Of a stretch of 64,000 nt of DNA, positions 36,109 through 45,956 are shown in pieces; position 1 is the stretch's first letter; each line of letters opens with the position of its first letter. The notes beneath the pieces are model-generated. The model was not told the origin of the DNA, did no database searches, and was given only the letters and a program-made list of their open reading frames with translations. The stretch lies in the NCBI RefSeq assembly GCF_001542815.1, contig NZ_CP006992.1:3539501-3603500 (forward strand). The letters run 5' to 3'. Source of the DNA: Methylobacterium sp. AMS5 (GTDB lineage: Bacteria; Pseudomonadota; Alphaproteobacteria; Rhizobiales; Beijerinckiaceae). Both the position numbers and the translations under genes were made by a program.

Positions 36109-37362
36109 GTGCAGGTGCGGCAGAACGGCGAGCGCTGGCGGGCGCCCTACGCCACCGATCCGGCGGCAACCCGCGGGCGGCTGATCCCCGAGGCGTTCTC
36201 GCCCACCCGCAGCGACTTCCAGCGCGACCGCGACCGGATCATCCACTCCACCGCCTTCCGGCGGCTGAAGCACAAGACGCAGGTCTTCGTGCATCACGAG
36301 GGCGACCATTACCGCACGCGGCTCACCCACAGCCTGGAGGTCAGCCAGATCGCCCGGGCGCTCGCCCGCGCGCTCGGCCTCGACGAGGATCTGGCCGAAG
36401 CGCTGGCGCTGAGCCACGACCTCGGCCACACCTGCTTCGGGCATACCGGCGAGGACGCGCTGCACGCCTGCATGGCCGATTACGGCGGCTTCGACCACAA
36501 CGCCCAGGCTTTGCGCATCGTCACCCGGCTGGAGCGGCGCTATGCCGGCTTCGACGGCCTCAACCTAACCTGGGAGACGCTGGAGGGGCTGGTCAAGCAT
36601 AACGGCCCGCTCCTCGACGCCTCCGGCGCGCCGGTCCGGCGTTACGCCGCCGACGGCATCCCGGCGGCTTTGCTCGAATACAACGCGACCAACGACCTCG
36701 AACTGTCGCGCTTCGCCGGCCCGGAGGCGCAGGGCGCCGCGCTCGCCGACGACATCGCCTACGACGCCCACGACCTCGACGACGGCCTGCGGGCCGGGCT
36801 GTTCGATCTTTCCGACCTCACGGCCGTGCCGTTCCTGAACGGGCTGCTCGACGAGATCGACACCCTGCATCCCGGACTGGAGCCGTCGCGGAAGATCCAT
36901 GAGTTGGCGCGCCGGGTCATCACGCGCTTCGTCGAGGACGTGATCCGCGAGAGCGAGGCGCGCATCGCCGCGCTGGCCCCCCGCAGCGTCGGCGACATCC
37001 GCGCCGCGCAGGAGCCGGTCATCGCCTTCTCGCCGGCCATCGCCACGGCGGATGCGGACATCAAGCGCTTCTTGTTCGCGCGGATGTACCGCCACCCGGA
37101 AGTGATGGCGGTGCGGGCCAAGGCCGCGACCATCGTCGACGACCTGTTCTCGGCTTTCCGCGCCGACCCGGCGCGGATGCCGGCCGAATGGTCGGAGGGG
37201 CTGGAGAATGCCAGCGAGGCCCGTCTCGCCCGGCGCATCGCCGACTACATCGCCGGCATGACCGACACCTACGCGGTGCTGGAGCATAGCCGGCTGTTTG
37301 CGGCGACGCCCAACCTGCACTGGAGCCCGCCGAGCCGTGGCCTTCCGCTGACGGAGCCGTGA
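36109..37362 (+). CDS. dgt: Deoxyguanosinetriphosphate triphosphohydrolase-like protein
   Basis: A 417-residue HD-superfamily enzyme converting dGTP to deoxyguanosine and triphosphate. The metal-binding H...HD...D set is in [28 protein letters not shown] and, later, [17 protein letters not shown]. The N-terminal [27 protein letters not shown] motif is diagnostic of the type 2 subfamily. It starts with GTG at 36109. The region 35983-36108 between it and divergent erpA holds both promoters. The 3' neighbour is convergent, 27 bp away. Confidence 0.92.
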   Translation: MQVRQNGERWRAPYATDPAATRGRLIPEAFSPTRSDFQRDRDRIIHSTAFRRLKHKTQVFVHHEGDHYRTRLTHSLEVSQIARALARALGLDEDLAEALALSHDLGHTCFGHTGEDALHACMADYGGFDHNAQALRIVTRLERRYAGFDGLNLTWETLEGLVKHNGPLLDASGAPVRRYAADGIPAALLEYNATNDLELSRFAGPEAQGAALADDIAYDAHDLDDGLRAGLFDLSDLTAVPFLNGLLDEIDTLHPGLEPSRKIHELARRVITRFVEDVIRESEARIAALAPRSVGDIRAAQEPVIAFSPAIATADADIKRFLFARMYRHPEVMAVRAKAATIVDDLFSAFRADPARMPAEWSEGLENASEARLARRIADYIAGMTDTYAVLEHSRLFAATPNLHWSPPSRGLPLTEP

Positions 37363-37389
37363 GGCGCCGCCAGCGGCAGGCTCACGATC

Positions 37390-37893
37390 TCATTCGCAGA
37401 CGCAGCCCGCGCCGTAACCGGTGTTGTAGATGGGGGCGTAGCCGGTGGTGACGGGCGCGTAGCCGTAGCCGTAAGCAGGCGCGGCATAGCCGCCGTAACC
37501 ACCCCAACCGTAGCCACCGCTCAGCGCGCCGCCGGCAAGTCCGAGGCCCAGCCCGAGCCCGGCCCCGGCCAGACCGACTCCGGCCCCCGCGAGGCCGATG
37601 CCGGCACCCCGTCCGTAGCCGTAGCCGCGGCCATAGATGCCGCGCGCGGCGTATCCGCGATATCCGAAGCCGCGATGCCCGAAGCCGCCGCGATGGCCGG
37701 CGAACCCACCGCGATACCCACCGACGCGGCCGGCCTGACCGAAGCGGGCACCATAGCCGTGATGGCCGTAGCCGCCCTGATGGCGGCCACCGCCGACATA
37801 CCCGCCATGACCGCCGAACTCGCGGGCCTCGGCGGTTGCGGGTGCGAGGATCAGGGTGGCGAGGGCCGTGGCGGCGAGGGCGAAGGACTTCAT
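37390..37893 (-). CDS. Secreted Gly/Tyr/His-rich repeat protein
   Basis: A 167-residue protein with a clear signal peptide (MKSFALAATALATLILAPATAEA). The mature part is built of Gly-Tyr/Gly-His repeats (GGHGGYVGGGRHQGGYGHHGYG, then GYRGGFAGHRGGFGHRGFGYRG), a hydrophobic Gly-Leu-Ala segment that could insert in a membrane, and a Tyr-rich end with a terminal CVCE. Similar low-complexity secreted proteins are common in methylobacteria, with no assigned function. Surface attachment or metal binding through His is speculative. The ATG at 37893 is chosen for the signal peptide. An open frame upstream is ignored. Confidence 0.75.
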   Translation of the reverse strand: MKSFALAATALATLILAPATAEAREFGGHGGYVGGGRHQGGYGHHGYGARFGQAGRVGGYRGGFAGHRGGFGHRGFGYRGYAARGIYGRGYGYGRGAGIGLAGAGVGLAGAGLGLGLGLAGGALSGGYGWGGYGGYAAPAYGYGYAPVTTGYAPIYNTGYGAGCVCE

Positions 37894-38034
37894 CGGGGCA
37901 AACTCCATGCAGGATCTTGGCAGGATCTCGCCACGACAACGCCGCCGTTCGCGCTCTGCGTGCAACGCTGCATTCTACCGAGAGAGTGCCTTTTCCCTGC
38001 GCGAAAGGCGGCAGGGGACAAGGGATAGGGCCAA

Positions 38035-38511
38035 ATGACGGAGGACCGATTGAGCGCCGACCGCACAACCCTGCGCGACACCCGCGCCGCCTATCCCCGG
38101 CTCGTGCCGCTGACGACGCGCTGGGGCGACAACGACGTCTACGGGCACGTCAACAATGTCGTCTACTACGCCTTCTTCGACACGGCGGTGAACGGGATCC
38201 TGGTGGAGGCGGGCGCCCTCGACATCGCCCGCTCCCCCGTCATCGGCCTCGTGGTGGAGACGGGCTGCCGCTACTTCGCCCCGGTCGCCTTCCCCGACCG
38301 GATCACCGCGGGCGTACGGGTGGCCCATCTCGGCCGCACCAGCGTACGCTACGAGATCGCGATCTTTCGCGATGACGCGGCGGAGGCGGCCGCGCAGGGC
38401 CACTTCGTCCACGTCTACGTCGACCGCGCCACACGCCGGCCGGTCCCGCTGCCGGAGCGGCTGCGGGCCGTACTGGCGGAACTCGCGGCCGTCCGGAGGG
38501 AGGCGCCGTGA
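38035..38511 (+). CDS. 4-hydroxybenzoyl-CoA thioesterase-like (hotdog) acyl-CoA thioesterase
   Basis: A 158-residue hotdog-fold protein. [29 protein letters not shown] is the YbgC/4HBT active-site signature with Asp in [29 protein letters not shown] and [16 protein letters not shown] complete the fold. It should hydrolyse an acyl-CoA in the cytoplasm, but chain specificity cannot be told from the sequence. It ends 95 bp before argS. Confidence 0.85.
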   Translation: MTEDRLSADRTTLRDTRAAYPRLVPLTTRWGDNDVYGHVNNVVYYAFFDTAVNGILVEAGALDIARSPVIGLVVETGCRYFAPVAFPDRITAGVRVAHLGRTSVRYEIAIFRDDAAEAAAQGHFVHVYVDRATRRPVPLPERLRAVLAELAAVRREAP

Positions 38512-38606
38512 CACTCCCGCCCGCCATTGCTATGCCGCCCCGGACGGTTCCGGCTGCCCGACGCGCGGGTCGGCCGGCACGCGGTAACGACGAACACCTG
38601 AGCCTC

Positions 38607-40376
38607 ATGAACATCTTCGCCCTCTTCGAGACGCGCGTGCGCGAGGCGCTCGAATCCCTCACCCGCTCCGGCCGGCTGCCCGAGGGGCTGGACCTGTCAC
38701 GCGTCGTGGTCGAGCCGCCGCGCGACGCCGCGCACGGCGATCTCGCCACCAACGCCGCCCTGGTGCTGGCCAAGGAGGCCAAGCAGAACCCGAAGGCGCT
38801 CGGCGAGGCGCTGGCCGAAGAGTTGCGCACCGATCCCCGCATCGTCGAGGCGAGTGTCGCGGGCCCCGGCTTCATCAACCTGCGGCTCGCGCCGGAGGTT
38901 TTTCAGGATGTGATCCGGGCGGCGCTCGGCGAGGGCGAGAACTTCGGGCGCGGACAAATGCCGGGCGGCCCGGTCAACATCGAGTACGTCTCGGCCAACC
39001 CCACCGGGCCGATGCATGTCGGCCACGGGCGGGGCGCGGTGTTCGGCGATGCGCTCGCAAACCTGCTCGCCGCCGCCGGCCGGCCGGTGACGCGGGAGTA
39101 CTACATCAACGATGCCGGTGCGCAGGTCGATGTGCTCGCCCGCTCCGCCTACCTGCGCTACCGCGAGGCGCTGGGCGAGACGATCACCATCCCCGAGGGT
39201 CTGTACCCCGGCGACTACCTCAAGCCGGTCGGTATGAGGCTGGCGCAGACGCACGGCCGGGCGCTCCTCGACCAGCCCGAGCACGAATGGCTGCCGCTGG
39301 TGCGCCGCTTCGCCATCGACGCGATGATGGCGATGATCCGCGAGGATCTCGCGGCGATCGGCATCCGCCACGACGTGTTCTTCTCGGAAGCCACGCTCCA
39401 GGGCGAGAACGGCGGCCAAGGGGGCAACAAGGTCGCGGAGCTGCTCGACGCGCTGCGGCAGAAGGGCCTCGTCTACGAGGGGCGCCTGCCGCCGCCCAAG
39501 GGCCAGTTGCCCGACGATTGGGAGGACCGGGAGCAGACCCTGTTCCGCTCGAGCCAGTTCGGCGACGACGTGGACCGGGCACTGCTGAAGTCCGACGGCT
39601 CCTTCACCTACTTCGCCTCCGACATCGCCTACCACCGCGACAAGTGGCTGCGCGGCGCCAACGAGCTCATCGACGTGCTCGGCGCCGACCATGGCGGCTA
39701 CGTCAAGCGGATGCAGGCCGCGGTGAAGGCGGTCAGCGACGGGCAGGCCCGGCTCGACGTCAAGCTCTGCCAGCTCGTGCGGCTCTTGCGCGCAGGCGAG
39801 CCGGTGAAGATGTCGAAACGCGCGGGCGAGTTCGTGACGCTGCGCGACGTCATCGACGAGGTCGGCCGCGACGCGATCCGCTTCATGATGCTCTACCGCA
39901 AGAACGACGCGACGCTGGATTTCGACCTCGCCAAGGTTGTGGAGCAGTCGAAGGACAACCCGGTCTTCTACGTGCAGTACGGCCACGCCCGCCGCTTCTC
40001 GGTGCTGCGCCAAGCCCGCGAGGCGCTGCCGGGCGAGGATTTCTCGCCCGCGGCGCTGCTGGCCGACGCGGACCTGTCGGTGCTCACCGATCCCGGCGAG
40101 ATCGAGATGATGCGCCTGATTGCTCAGTATCCGCGGGTGCTCGAATCAGCGGCGGCGGCGCACGAACCGCACCGAATCGCCTTCTATCTTTATGAAACGG
40201 CCAGCTCGCTGCATAGTTTCTGGAACAAGGGCAAAGACTTGCCGCAATTACGGATTGTTAATCCAACCGACAGAAAGTCTACCCGGGCCCGCTTGGCCCT
40301 CGTGGAGGCCTTGGGCGGCGTTCTTGCCTCCGGCCTCGCGGTTTTGGGCGTCTCCGCACCCGATGAGATGCGGTGA
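38607..40376 (+). CDS. argS: Arginyl-tRNA synthetase
   Basis: A 589-residue class I synthetase. The N-terminal Add-1 domain ([24 protein letters not shown]) precedes the HIGH box in [39 protein letters not shown] follows, then the KMSKS equivalent KMSKRAGEF near residue 400 and the C-terminal anticodon domain (DALRY-like [19 protein letters not shown], then a terminal helix). Length is normal. The ATG at 38607 fits the conserved start. Upstream in-frame sequence to 38508 does not resemble the family. Downstream, a SPOR-domain gene begins 29 bp later, the usual alphaproteobacterial argS neighbour. Confidence 0.95.
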   Translation: MNIFALFETRVREALESLTRSGRLPEGLDLSRVVVEPPRDAAHGDLATNAALVLAKEAKQNPKALGEALAEELRTDPRIVEASVAGPGFINLRLAPEVFQDVIRAALGEGENFGRGQMPGGPVNIEYVSANPTGPMHVGHGRGAVFGDALANLLAAAGRPVTREYYINDAGAQVDVLARSAYLRYREALGETITIPEGLYPGDYLKPVGMRLAQTHGRALLDQPEHEWLPLVRRFAIDAMMAMIREDLAAIGIRHDVFFSEATLQGENGGQGGNKVAELLDALRQKGLVYEGRLPPPKGQLPDDWEDREQTLFRSSQFGDDVDRALLKSDGSFTYFASDIAYHRDKWLRGANELIDVLGADHGGYVKRMQAAVKAVSDGQARLDVKLCQLVRLLRAGEPVKMSKRAGEFVTLRDVIDEVGRDAIRFMMLYRKNDATLDFDLAKVVEQSKDNPVFYVQYGHARRFSVLRQAREALPGEDFSPAALLADADLSVLTDPGEIEMMRLIAQYPRVLESAAAAHEPHRIAFYLYETASSLHSFWNKGKDLPQLRIVNPTDRKSTRARLALVEALGGVLASGLAVLGVSAPDEMR

Positions 40377-40405
40377 CCGAGGACGGCTGTTGAGAGGATG
40401 AGGCC

Positions 40406-41824
40406 ATGACGGGACACGCTTCGCGCGCGACGGTCGATTTCGATGCCTTCGAGCGCGAGCTGCGTCAGACGTCGCAGGATGCGATCCGGGCGAAGGCGCC
40501 GCAGGCCGCTCCCAAGGGCGACCCGCTCGCCGAGCTTGCCCGCATCGTCGGGCAGGACGATCCCTTCCGCGCCCTGCTGGAAGCGCGGGAGAAGGGCGCC
40601 GCCCAGGAGGCGGCTCCGGTGACGCGCGCGTCGGAGACGGGCCGTCCGGCCCGCGTCGAGCCGACCTTCGTGGACGAACCCGCCCACGACCCGGCCCGGA
40701 CTCAGGCGCATGCCGAGGTGCATGGCCAGACCCTCGGCCAATCCCAGAGCCCGGCGGACGCCTTCGACCAGTATCTCGCCTCCGTCGAGCAGGGCATGTA
40801 CGCCGACGGCACGACCGATCCGGCGGCCTTCGCCGAGGCCGACGAGAATTACCGGACGCGGCCTGCGGACCGTCCGCGCGCCCGCAACCGCCTCGTCCAG
40901 GTCGGCGCCGGCCTCGCCGTGGTCGCCGTCTGCGTCGGCGGTGCCCTGGCGTGGCGCGGCACCCATGGCGGCGGCAGCGGCGGCCCGATCACCGTGCTCG
41001 CCGACAAGACCCCGCTGAAGGTGCAGCCCACAGCGACCGACGGCGTCGAGATTCCCGATCAGAACAAACAGATCTACGACCGCAACGCCAAGGACGGTCA
41101 GATCAAGATCGTCAACCGCGAAGAGCAGCCGCTCGACGTCAACCAAGCCGCCCGCACCGCGGCCGCCCGCAGCGACGGCGGCGAACCGGGGCAGGGAGGG
41201 GCGACGCCCGGCGGCACGTTGTCCGACACGTTCGGCGAGCCGCGCCGGGTGCGCACCGTCTCGGTCAAGCCGGACACCCCGGTCCACCAGCCGCCGGCGC
41301 CTCCGGCCGAGACCGCCCAGGCACCGGTCTCGGCGATCCCGACCATGACGATGCCCGACACCGCTGCGAGCACCGCGACGCCGTCGTCGGAGCCCCGCCG
41401 TTCCGCGTCGCGCACCCTGGCCACGGCGCCGGCGACCACGCCCGTCGCCGAAGCGCCGCCTGAGCCGCAGGCCACGCCCGCCGCGCGTCCGAAGGCCCCG
41501 CAGCGCGTCGCCTCCGTCTCGCCCGAGACCACCGCCAGCACCTCCGAGCCGGCCCCCGCCTCCGCGGCGCTCACGGCGCCGGTCAGCGGCTACTCGGTTC
41601 AGCTCGGCGTGCGCGGCAGCGAGAGCGAGGCGCGGGCCGCCTTCCGCGAGATGCAGGGCAAGTACAGCCAGCTCTCCGGCAAGCCCGAGCTGATCCGGCA
41701 GGCCGAAGTGAACGGCAAGACCCTGTTCCGCGTCCGCGTCGGGCCTCTCGCCAAGAACGAGGCGTCCAGCCTGTGCAGCGCGCTGCAGGGTGCGGGCGGC
41801 CAGTGCTTCGTCGCCAAGAACTGA
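40406..41824 (+). CDS. SPOR-domain membrane protein
   Basis: A 472-residue protein with a cytoplasmic acidic N-terminal region (FERELRQTSQDAIRAKAPQ, LARIVGQDDPFRALLEA), one membrane helix near residues 155-175 (VQVGAGLAVVAVCVGGALAW) and a Pro/Ala-rich periplasmic linker. The C-terminal SPOR domain (about 395-472) reads GYSVQLGVRGSESEARAAFREMQGKYSQL ... RVRVGPLAKNEASSLCSALQGAGGQCFVAKN. SPOR domains bind denuded glycan at division sites, so a role in septal peptidoglycan is likely. The argS-SPOR-nagZ-tatABC gene order is a conserved alphaproteobacterial neighbourhood. Confidence 0.9.
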   Translation: MTGHASRATVDFDAFERELRQTSQDAIRAKAPQAAPKGDPLAELARIVGQDDPFRALLEAREKGAAQEAAPVTRASETGRPARVEPTFVDEPAHDPARTQAHAEVHGQTLGQSQSPADAFDQYLASVEQGMYADGTTDPAAFAEADENYRTRPADRPRARNRLVQVGAGLAVVAVCVGGALAWRGTHGGGSGGPITVLADKTPLKVQPTATDGVEIPDQNKQIYDRNAKDGQIKIVNREEQPLDVNQAARTAAARSDGGEPGQGGATPGGTLSDTFGEPRRVRTVSVKPDTPVHQPPAPPAETAQAPVSAIPTMTMPDTAASTATPSSEPRRSASRTLATAPATTPVAEAPPEPQATPAARPKAPQRVASVSPETTASTSEPAPASAALTAPVSGYSVQLGVRGSESEARAAFREMQGKYSQLSGKPELIRQAEVNGKTLFRVRVGPLAKNEASSLCSALQGAGGQCFVAKN

Positions 41825-41902
41825 GCTGACACCGCGCGTGTTATCGGCCGGCTTCGGCACATGCCCGGAACCGGCTCGTCTGCGCGCATCCCATCCGCCC
41901 CC

Positions 41903-42002
41903 TCGTCCTGAGGTGCCCGCGTCAGCGGGCCTCGAAGGATCCTCCGGATCCCGCGCGATCCCTGGAAGATCCTTCGAGGCCGCTTCGCGGCACCTCAGGA
42001 TG
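41903..42002. repeat. Large imperfect inverted repeat (dispersed element)
   Basis: Left arm TCGTCCTGAGGTGCC... to ...CCTCGAAGGATC and right arm GATCCTTCGAGG... to ...GGCACCTCAGGATGA pair over about 35-40 bp with a few differences, around a loop of roughly 20 bases. The motif CCTGAGGTGCCGCGAAGCGGCCTCGAAGGAT is a familiar dispersed repeat in Rhizobiales genomes. It occupies most of the gap between the SPOR gene and nagZ. Confidence 0.75.
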
Positions 42003-42093
42003 AAGTCGTGAGTGGGATCGAGTCCGTGCTCGCCCCCCGCGATTGCTGCAAGCCCTCTCGCCCGTTTCGCCCCATCCGAGGAACGCCGGCCCC

Positions 42094-43122
42094 ATGACGT
42101 CCGCCAGCATGACCTCCGCCAGCACGCCCCGCGCCGTCATCCTCGGCTGTTCCGGCCCGACGCTGACGCCCGAGGAAACCGCCTTCTTCCGCGATCTGCG
42201 GCCCTGGGGCTTCATCCTGTTCAAGCGCAACATCGGCACGCCGGACGACGTGCGCGCCCTGACCGCCGCCTTGCGCGAGACGGTCGGGCGGGCGGATGCG
42301 CCGATCCTGATCGATCAGGAGGGTGGGCGGGTGCAGCGCATGGGCCCGCCGCACTGGCCGAAATATCCCGCGGGCGGCCGCTTCGGCGCCCTCGGCGACG
42401 CCGCCGCGGCGATGGCCCGGCTCGGCGCCCGGCTGATGGCGCACGACCTCGCGTCGGTGGGGATCAACGTCGATTGCGCGCCGATGCTCGACGTTCCCGT
42501 CGCGGGCTCGGACAACATCATCGGCGACCGGGCCTACGGCGACACGCCGGAGCGGGTGATCGAACTCGGCCGCGCCGTGGCCGAAGGGCTGATGGCGGGC
42601 GGCGTGCTGCCGGTCATCAAGCACATTCCCGGTCACGGCCGGGCGACCTGCGACAGCCATCTCGACCTGCCCGTGGTCGAGGCCGACCGCGTCAGTCTGG
42701 GCGAGAGCGATTTCCGCCCGTTCCGGGCGCTGGCCGACCTGCCGCTCGCCATGAGCGCGCATGTGGTGTTCACCGCCCTCGACCCCGAGCGGCCCGCCAC
42801 CCTGTCGGAGCGCGTGATCCGCGAGATCGTGCGGGGCGAGATCGGCTTCGACGGCCTCCTGATGACCGACGACCTGTCGATGCACGCGCTTGAGGGCCCG
42901 TTCCGCGAGCGGACCGAGGCGGCCTACCGCGCCGGCATCGACGTGGTTCTCCATTGCAACGGACGCATGGAGGAGATGCGCGCCGTCGCCGAAGCCGCGG
43001 CGGATCTCGCGGGGGAGGGCGCGCGCCGGGCCGGGGCCGCGCTCGCCCGCCTCGCGCCTCCGGACGCTCTCGACGTCGCCGAGGCGCGTGCCCGCTTCGA
43101 TGCGGCCTTCGCGATCGCATAA
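42094..43122 (+). CDS. nagZ: Beta-N-acetylhexosaminidase
   Basis: A 342-residue family 3 glycoside hydrolase removing GlcNAc from muropeptides in the cytoplasm during peptidoglycan recycling. Motifs are GCSGPTLTPEE, LFKRNIGTPDDVR, LIDQEGGRVQRM, DCAPMLDVP, and KHIPGHGRATCDSHLDLPVV with the NagZ-specific Asp/His catalytic loop. MTDDLSMHAL follows with the nucleophile Asp. The ATG at 42094 follows GAGGAACGCC. There are two further in-frame ATGs in the first 6 codons. In many relatives scpA and scpB separate nagZ from tatA. Here only 266 bp do. Confidence 0.93.
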   Translation: MTSASMTSASTPRAVILGCSGPTLTPEETAFFRDLRPWGFILFKRNIGTPDDVRALTAALRETVGRADAPILIDQEGGRVQRMGPPHWPKYPAGGRFGALGDAAAAMARLGARLMAHDLASVGINVDCAPMLDVPVAGSDNIIGDRAYGDTPERVIELGRAVAEGLMAGGVLPVIKHIPGHGRATCDSHLDLPVVEADRVSLGESDFRPFRALADLPLAMSAHVVFTALDPERPATLSERVIREIVRGEIGFDGLLMTDDLSMHALEGPFRERTEAAYRAGIDVVLHCNGRMEEMRAVAEAAADLAGEGARRAGAALARLAPPDALDVAEARARFDAAFAIA

Positions 43123-43305
43123 CAGCGATCTCATCGCCTCTTTTCCGGCCTCGAACGCCGGCAGCCGCCTCCGCGGCCTTGGCGTTCGCTCTGCGGGGCG
43201 CTTTTCGCGCCCGACGGCCTGACGACACGCCCGGCAACGAGGCGGAGTGCGACAAAGAAGGGCAAGCGCTGCGCAGCCTTTGCCCGCTTGTGCGCCCTGC
43301 ACTGC

Positions 43306-43334
43306 TTGTGTTCGCGCCACTCGATCCCTAGGTT
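43306..43334 (+). promoter_or_regulatory. Possible promoter of the tat operon
   Basis: TTGTGT (43306-43311), 17 bases, TAGGTT (43329-43334) resembles an alphaproteobacterial housekeeping promoter, 55 bp before tatA. The remainder of 43123-43388 holds no gene. A GGAGG ribosome site precedes tatA. Confidence 0.35.
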
Positions 43335-43388
43335 CGCCCCAATTCAAGTGGAGGCGCCGCCGGAGTTGGTGCGGCGTAGGAGGTTGCC

Positions 43389-43688
43389 ATGGGCAGCATG
43401 AGTGTCTGGCACTGGGTCATCGTGGCGGTCGTCGTCATGCTGCTGTTCGGCCGCGGCAAGGTGTCGGAGCTGATGGGCGACGTCGCCAAGGGCATCAAGG
43501 CCTTCAAGAAGGGCATGGCCGACGACGAGACCCAGCCGAATACGGCGACGAGCGTTCCCCCGGTGAGCCCGAACGATCCGGTCCGCACGCTGCCGCACCA
43601 GGGCGCGCCGGGCACCGCCCCGCAGCCGCCGCATGTTCAGCCGCACGTCCAACCCCATGTGCCGGCGGGCGACCATAAGGCCGTCTGA
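43389..43688 (+). CDS. tatA: Sec-independent translocase subunit TatA
   Basis: A 99-residue protein with an N-terminal membrane helix ([20 protein letters not shown]), the Phe-Gly hinge and an amphipathic helix ([18 protein letters not shown]). A His/Pro/Gln-rich tail with three QPHV repeats follows. TatA polymerises to form the pore that moves folded proteins across the inner membrane. Preceded by GGAGGTTGCC. First gene of tatABC, 144 bp before tatB. Confidence 0.95.
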   Translation: MGSMSVWHWVIVAVVVMLLFGRGKVSELMGDVAKGIKAFKKGMADDETQPNTATSVPPVSPNDPVRTLPHQGAPGTAPQPPHVQPHVQPHVPAGDHKAV

Positions 43689-43832
43689 CCGACGGGCTCG
43701 ACACGGGGCGTGCAAAGGGGCGCGTAAGGGCTGCGCCGGCTTTCAGGCACGGTTGAAGATCGGCTCCGGGCAGGATAGCGCGGGCCGCACGCCCGTCCTG
43801 GACAGGCGCGGCCCCGCGGGACGGACGACGCA

Positions 43833-44309
43833 ATGCTGGACATGAGCTGGGGCGAAGTGATGCTGATCGGCGGCGTCGCCCTGATCGTCATCGGACCCAA
43901 GGATCTGCCGAAGGCCCTGCGCACGCTGGGTCAGATCACCACCAAGGTCCGGCGCATGGCCGGCGAGTTCCAGTCGCAGTTCAACGAGGCGATCCGCGAG
44001 GCGGAGCTGGAAGAGGTCCGCCGCGACGTCGAGGGCGTCAAACGCACCGTCGATTCCGCGCGCCCGACCTTCAACCCCGTGGACACCATCCGCAACGAGA
44101 TCCGCAGCGCGGTCGAGGGCCGTCCCGGGTCCGGCAGCAAGGATGCTGAGGCGAAGGATGTCGATGTGAAGGACACCGGCAGCTTCGACGTGCCCCGGCC
44201 GACGCCCGGCCAGCAGGCCGAGCAGATGCACGGGGCTCCGGCACACGCCGCCGTCGAAACCTCTTCCACCCCCCGCGGCACCAAGCCCGAGACAGGCCCG
44301 ACTCCATGA
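43833..44309 (+). CDS. tatB: Sec-independent translocase subunit TatB
   Basis: A 158-residue protein with an N-terminal helix ([26 protein letters not shown]) containing the Gly-Pro hinge typical of TatB. A long amphipathic helix ([31 protein letters not shown]) and a disordered charged tail follow. With TatC it forms the receptor for twin-arginine signal peptides. It overlaps tatC by four bases (ATGA). UrtA in this window has a possible Tat leader. Confidence 0.94.
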   Translation: MLDMSWGEVMLIGGVALIVIGPKDLPKALRTLGQITTKVRRMAGEFQSQFNEAIREAELEEVRRDVEGVKRTVDSARPTFNPVDTIRNEIRSAVEGRPGSGSKDAEAKDVDVKDTGSFDVPRPTPGQQAEQMHGAPAHAAVETSSTPRGTKPETGPTP

Positions 44310-45106
44310 GCGACGAGCGCGATGAGGCCGAGATCGAGGCCTCGCGGGCACCCCTTCTGGAGCACCTGATCGAACTGCGCTCGCGACTGATCAAGTCGCT
44401 GATCGCGTTCATCGTGATGTTCTTCGGTTGCTTCTTCTTCTCGAAACAGATCTACAACATCCTCGTCTATCCCTACGTCTCGATCGTGGGGGCGCAGAAT
44501 GCCGAGCTGATCGCGACCCATTTCCTCGAACAGGTCTTCACCAACATCAAACTCAGCGTGTTCGGCGCGGGCTTCCTGGCCTTTCCCGTCATCGCCACGC
44601 AGGTCTATGCCTTCGTCGCGCCGGGCCTCTACCGCAACGAGCGCCAGGCCTTCCTGCCCTATCTCGTCGCGACGCCGATCTTCTTCCTGCTCGGTGCGCT
44701 CGTCGTCTTCTTCCTGGCAATGCCGCTGCTGATCCAGTTCTCGGTCTCGCTCCAGCAGATCGGGCAGCCGGGCGAGGCGACGATCAAGCTCCTGCCGAAG
44801 GTCGACGAGTACCTCTCGCTGATCATGACGCTGATCTTCGCCTTCGGGCTCGCGTTCCAGATGCCGGTGATCCTCACGCTTCTGGGCCAGATCGGCGTGA
44901 TCGACGCGGCCTTCCTGCGGGAAAAGCGGCGCTACGCCATCGTGCTGGTCTTCGTCGCCGCCGCGGTGCTGACGCCGCCGGACGTGATCTCGCAGCTCTC
45001 GCTGGCGATCCCGATGCTGCTTCTCTACGAGGCCTCGGTGTTCTCGGTCTCGCGCATGGAGAAGATCCGCGCCGCCCGGCGTCGGGCGCAGGGGATCGAG
45101 GACTGA
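44306..45106 (+). CDS. tatC: Sec-independent translocase subunit TatC
   Basis: A 266-residue, six-helix membrane protein. The N-terminal [14 protein letters not shown] motif binds the twin-arginine peptide. [43 protein letters not shown] and [21 protein letters not shown] are standard TatC blocks, and the conserved Pro and Glu positions are present. Last gene of the operon. serS, which follows tatC in many relatives, is not here. Confidence 0.96.
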   Translation: MSDERDEAEIEASRAPLLEHLIELRSRLIKSLIAFIVMFFGCFFFSKQIYNILVYPYVSIVGAQNAELIATHFLEQVFTNIKLSVFGAGFLAFPVIATQVYAFVAPGLYRNERQAFLPYLVATPIFFLLGALVVFFLAMPLLIQFSVSLQQIGQPGEATIKLLPKVDEYLSLIMTLIFAFGLAFQMPVILTLLGQIGVIDAAFLREKRRYAIVLVFVAAAVLTPPDVISQLSLAIPMLLLYEASVFSVSRMEKIRAARRRAQGIED

Positions 45107-45158
45107 GCGAGGGCTGATCGGCGCGCCAGTCGGACCCGGCGTCTGAGGAGAATATAAG

Positions 45159-45193
45159 CAAGATTGCGCATCACCATTTTGCGCGCAATCTTG
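45159..45193. repeat. Inverted repeat after tatC
   Basis: CAAGATTGCGC and GCGCAATCTTG form an 11-bp stem with a 13-base AT-rich loop, between tatC and the next secreted-protein gene. It could terminate tat transcription (AAGATT base) or act as an operator for the following gene. Confidence 0.5.
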
Positions 45194-45245
45194 AAAGGCT
45201 CCGGCCCCGCGCCACCCTTCTCCGACCTCAAACGGAGAAGATCTC

Positions 45246-45950
45246 ATGTTCCAGACGATGCGGACCGCCCTAGCGGTCGCCGCCCTGACGACGCTGGCGG
45301 GTACGGCCCAGGCGGCGGAGCTTCAGCGGGTGCGCGGCACCATCGAGAAAAGCGACGCCGGCACGGTCACGATCAAGACCACCGACGGCACCTCCGAGAC
45401 GGTGCAGGTCGGCGGCGCCAAGTTCGCCTGGGTGGTGAAGTCGAGCCTCGACCAGATCAAGGAAGGCACCTTCATCGGCACCGCCACCAAGGGCGAGAAC
45501 CCGATGACGGCGCTCGAAGTGGTGCTGTTCCCCGAATCCATGCGCGGCACGGCCGAAGGCCATTACGGCTGGGACGCGATCCCCGACCACACGGCGGGCG
45601 GCGGCGGGCCGGTGGTGAAGAGCTCCATGACCAACGGCACCGTGAAGGCCGGCGGCGCCGGGGCAAGCGGCGCGCCGAAGGTCAAGAGTTCGATGACCAA
45701 CGCCACCGTGGCGAGCAGCAATGCCGGCTCCGGCAGCGGCGGCGAGCGCACGCTCACCGTGACCTACGACAAGGACGGCTCGAAGACGATCGTGGTGCCG
45801 CCCAAGGCTCCGATCGTCGCCTTCGACCCCGCCGACAAGTCGATCCTGACGCCGGGCGCGAAGATCTTCGTGGTCGCGGCCAAGGACGGCGGCAAGCTCG
45901 AAGGCAAGCTCGTCGCGGTCGGCAAGGACGGCCTCACCCCGCCGATGTAA
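45246..45950 (+). CDS. Secreted beta-rich protein of unknown function
   Basis: A 234-residue protein with a signal peptide (LAVAALTTLAGTAQA). The mature N-terminal part (LQRVRGTIEKSDAGTVTIKTTDG ... FIGTATKGENPMTALEVVLFPESMRG) looks like an OB-type small barrel as in DUF5666-like proteins. A middle Gly/Ser linker contains a duplicated VKSSMTN-x-TV unit (from 45612 and again 66 bp later). The C-terminal part (LTVTYDKDGSKTIVVPPKAPIVAFDP) repeats the barrel style. No metal or catalytic motif is evident. The ATG at 45246 follows GGAGAAGATCTC. The convergent MFS gene ends 6 bp downstream. Confidence 0.7.
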   Translation: MFQTMRTALAVAALTTLAGTAQAAELQRVRGTIEKSDAGTVTIKTTDGTSETVQVGGAKFAWVVKSSLDQIKEGTFIGTATKGENPMTALEVVLFPESMRGTAEGHYGWDAIPDHTAGGGGPVVKSSMTNGTVKAGGAGASGAPKVKSSMTNATVASSNAGSGSGGERTLTVTYDKDGSKTIVVPPKAPIVAFDPADKSILTPGAKIFVVAAKDGGKLEGKLVAVGKDGLTPPM

Positions 45951-45956
45951 GCTGCG

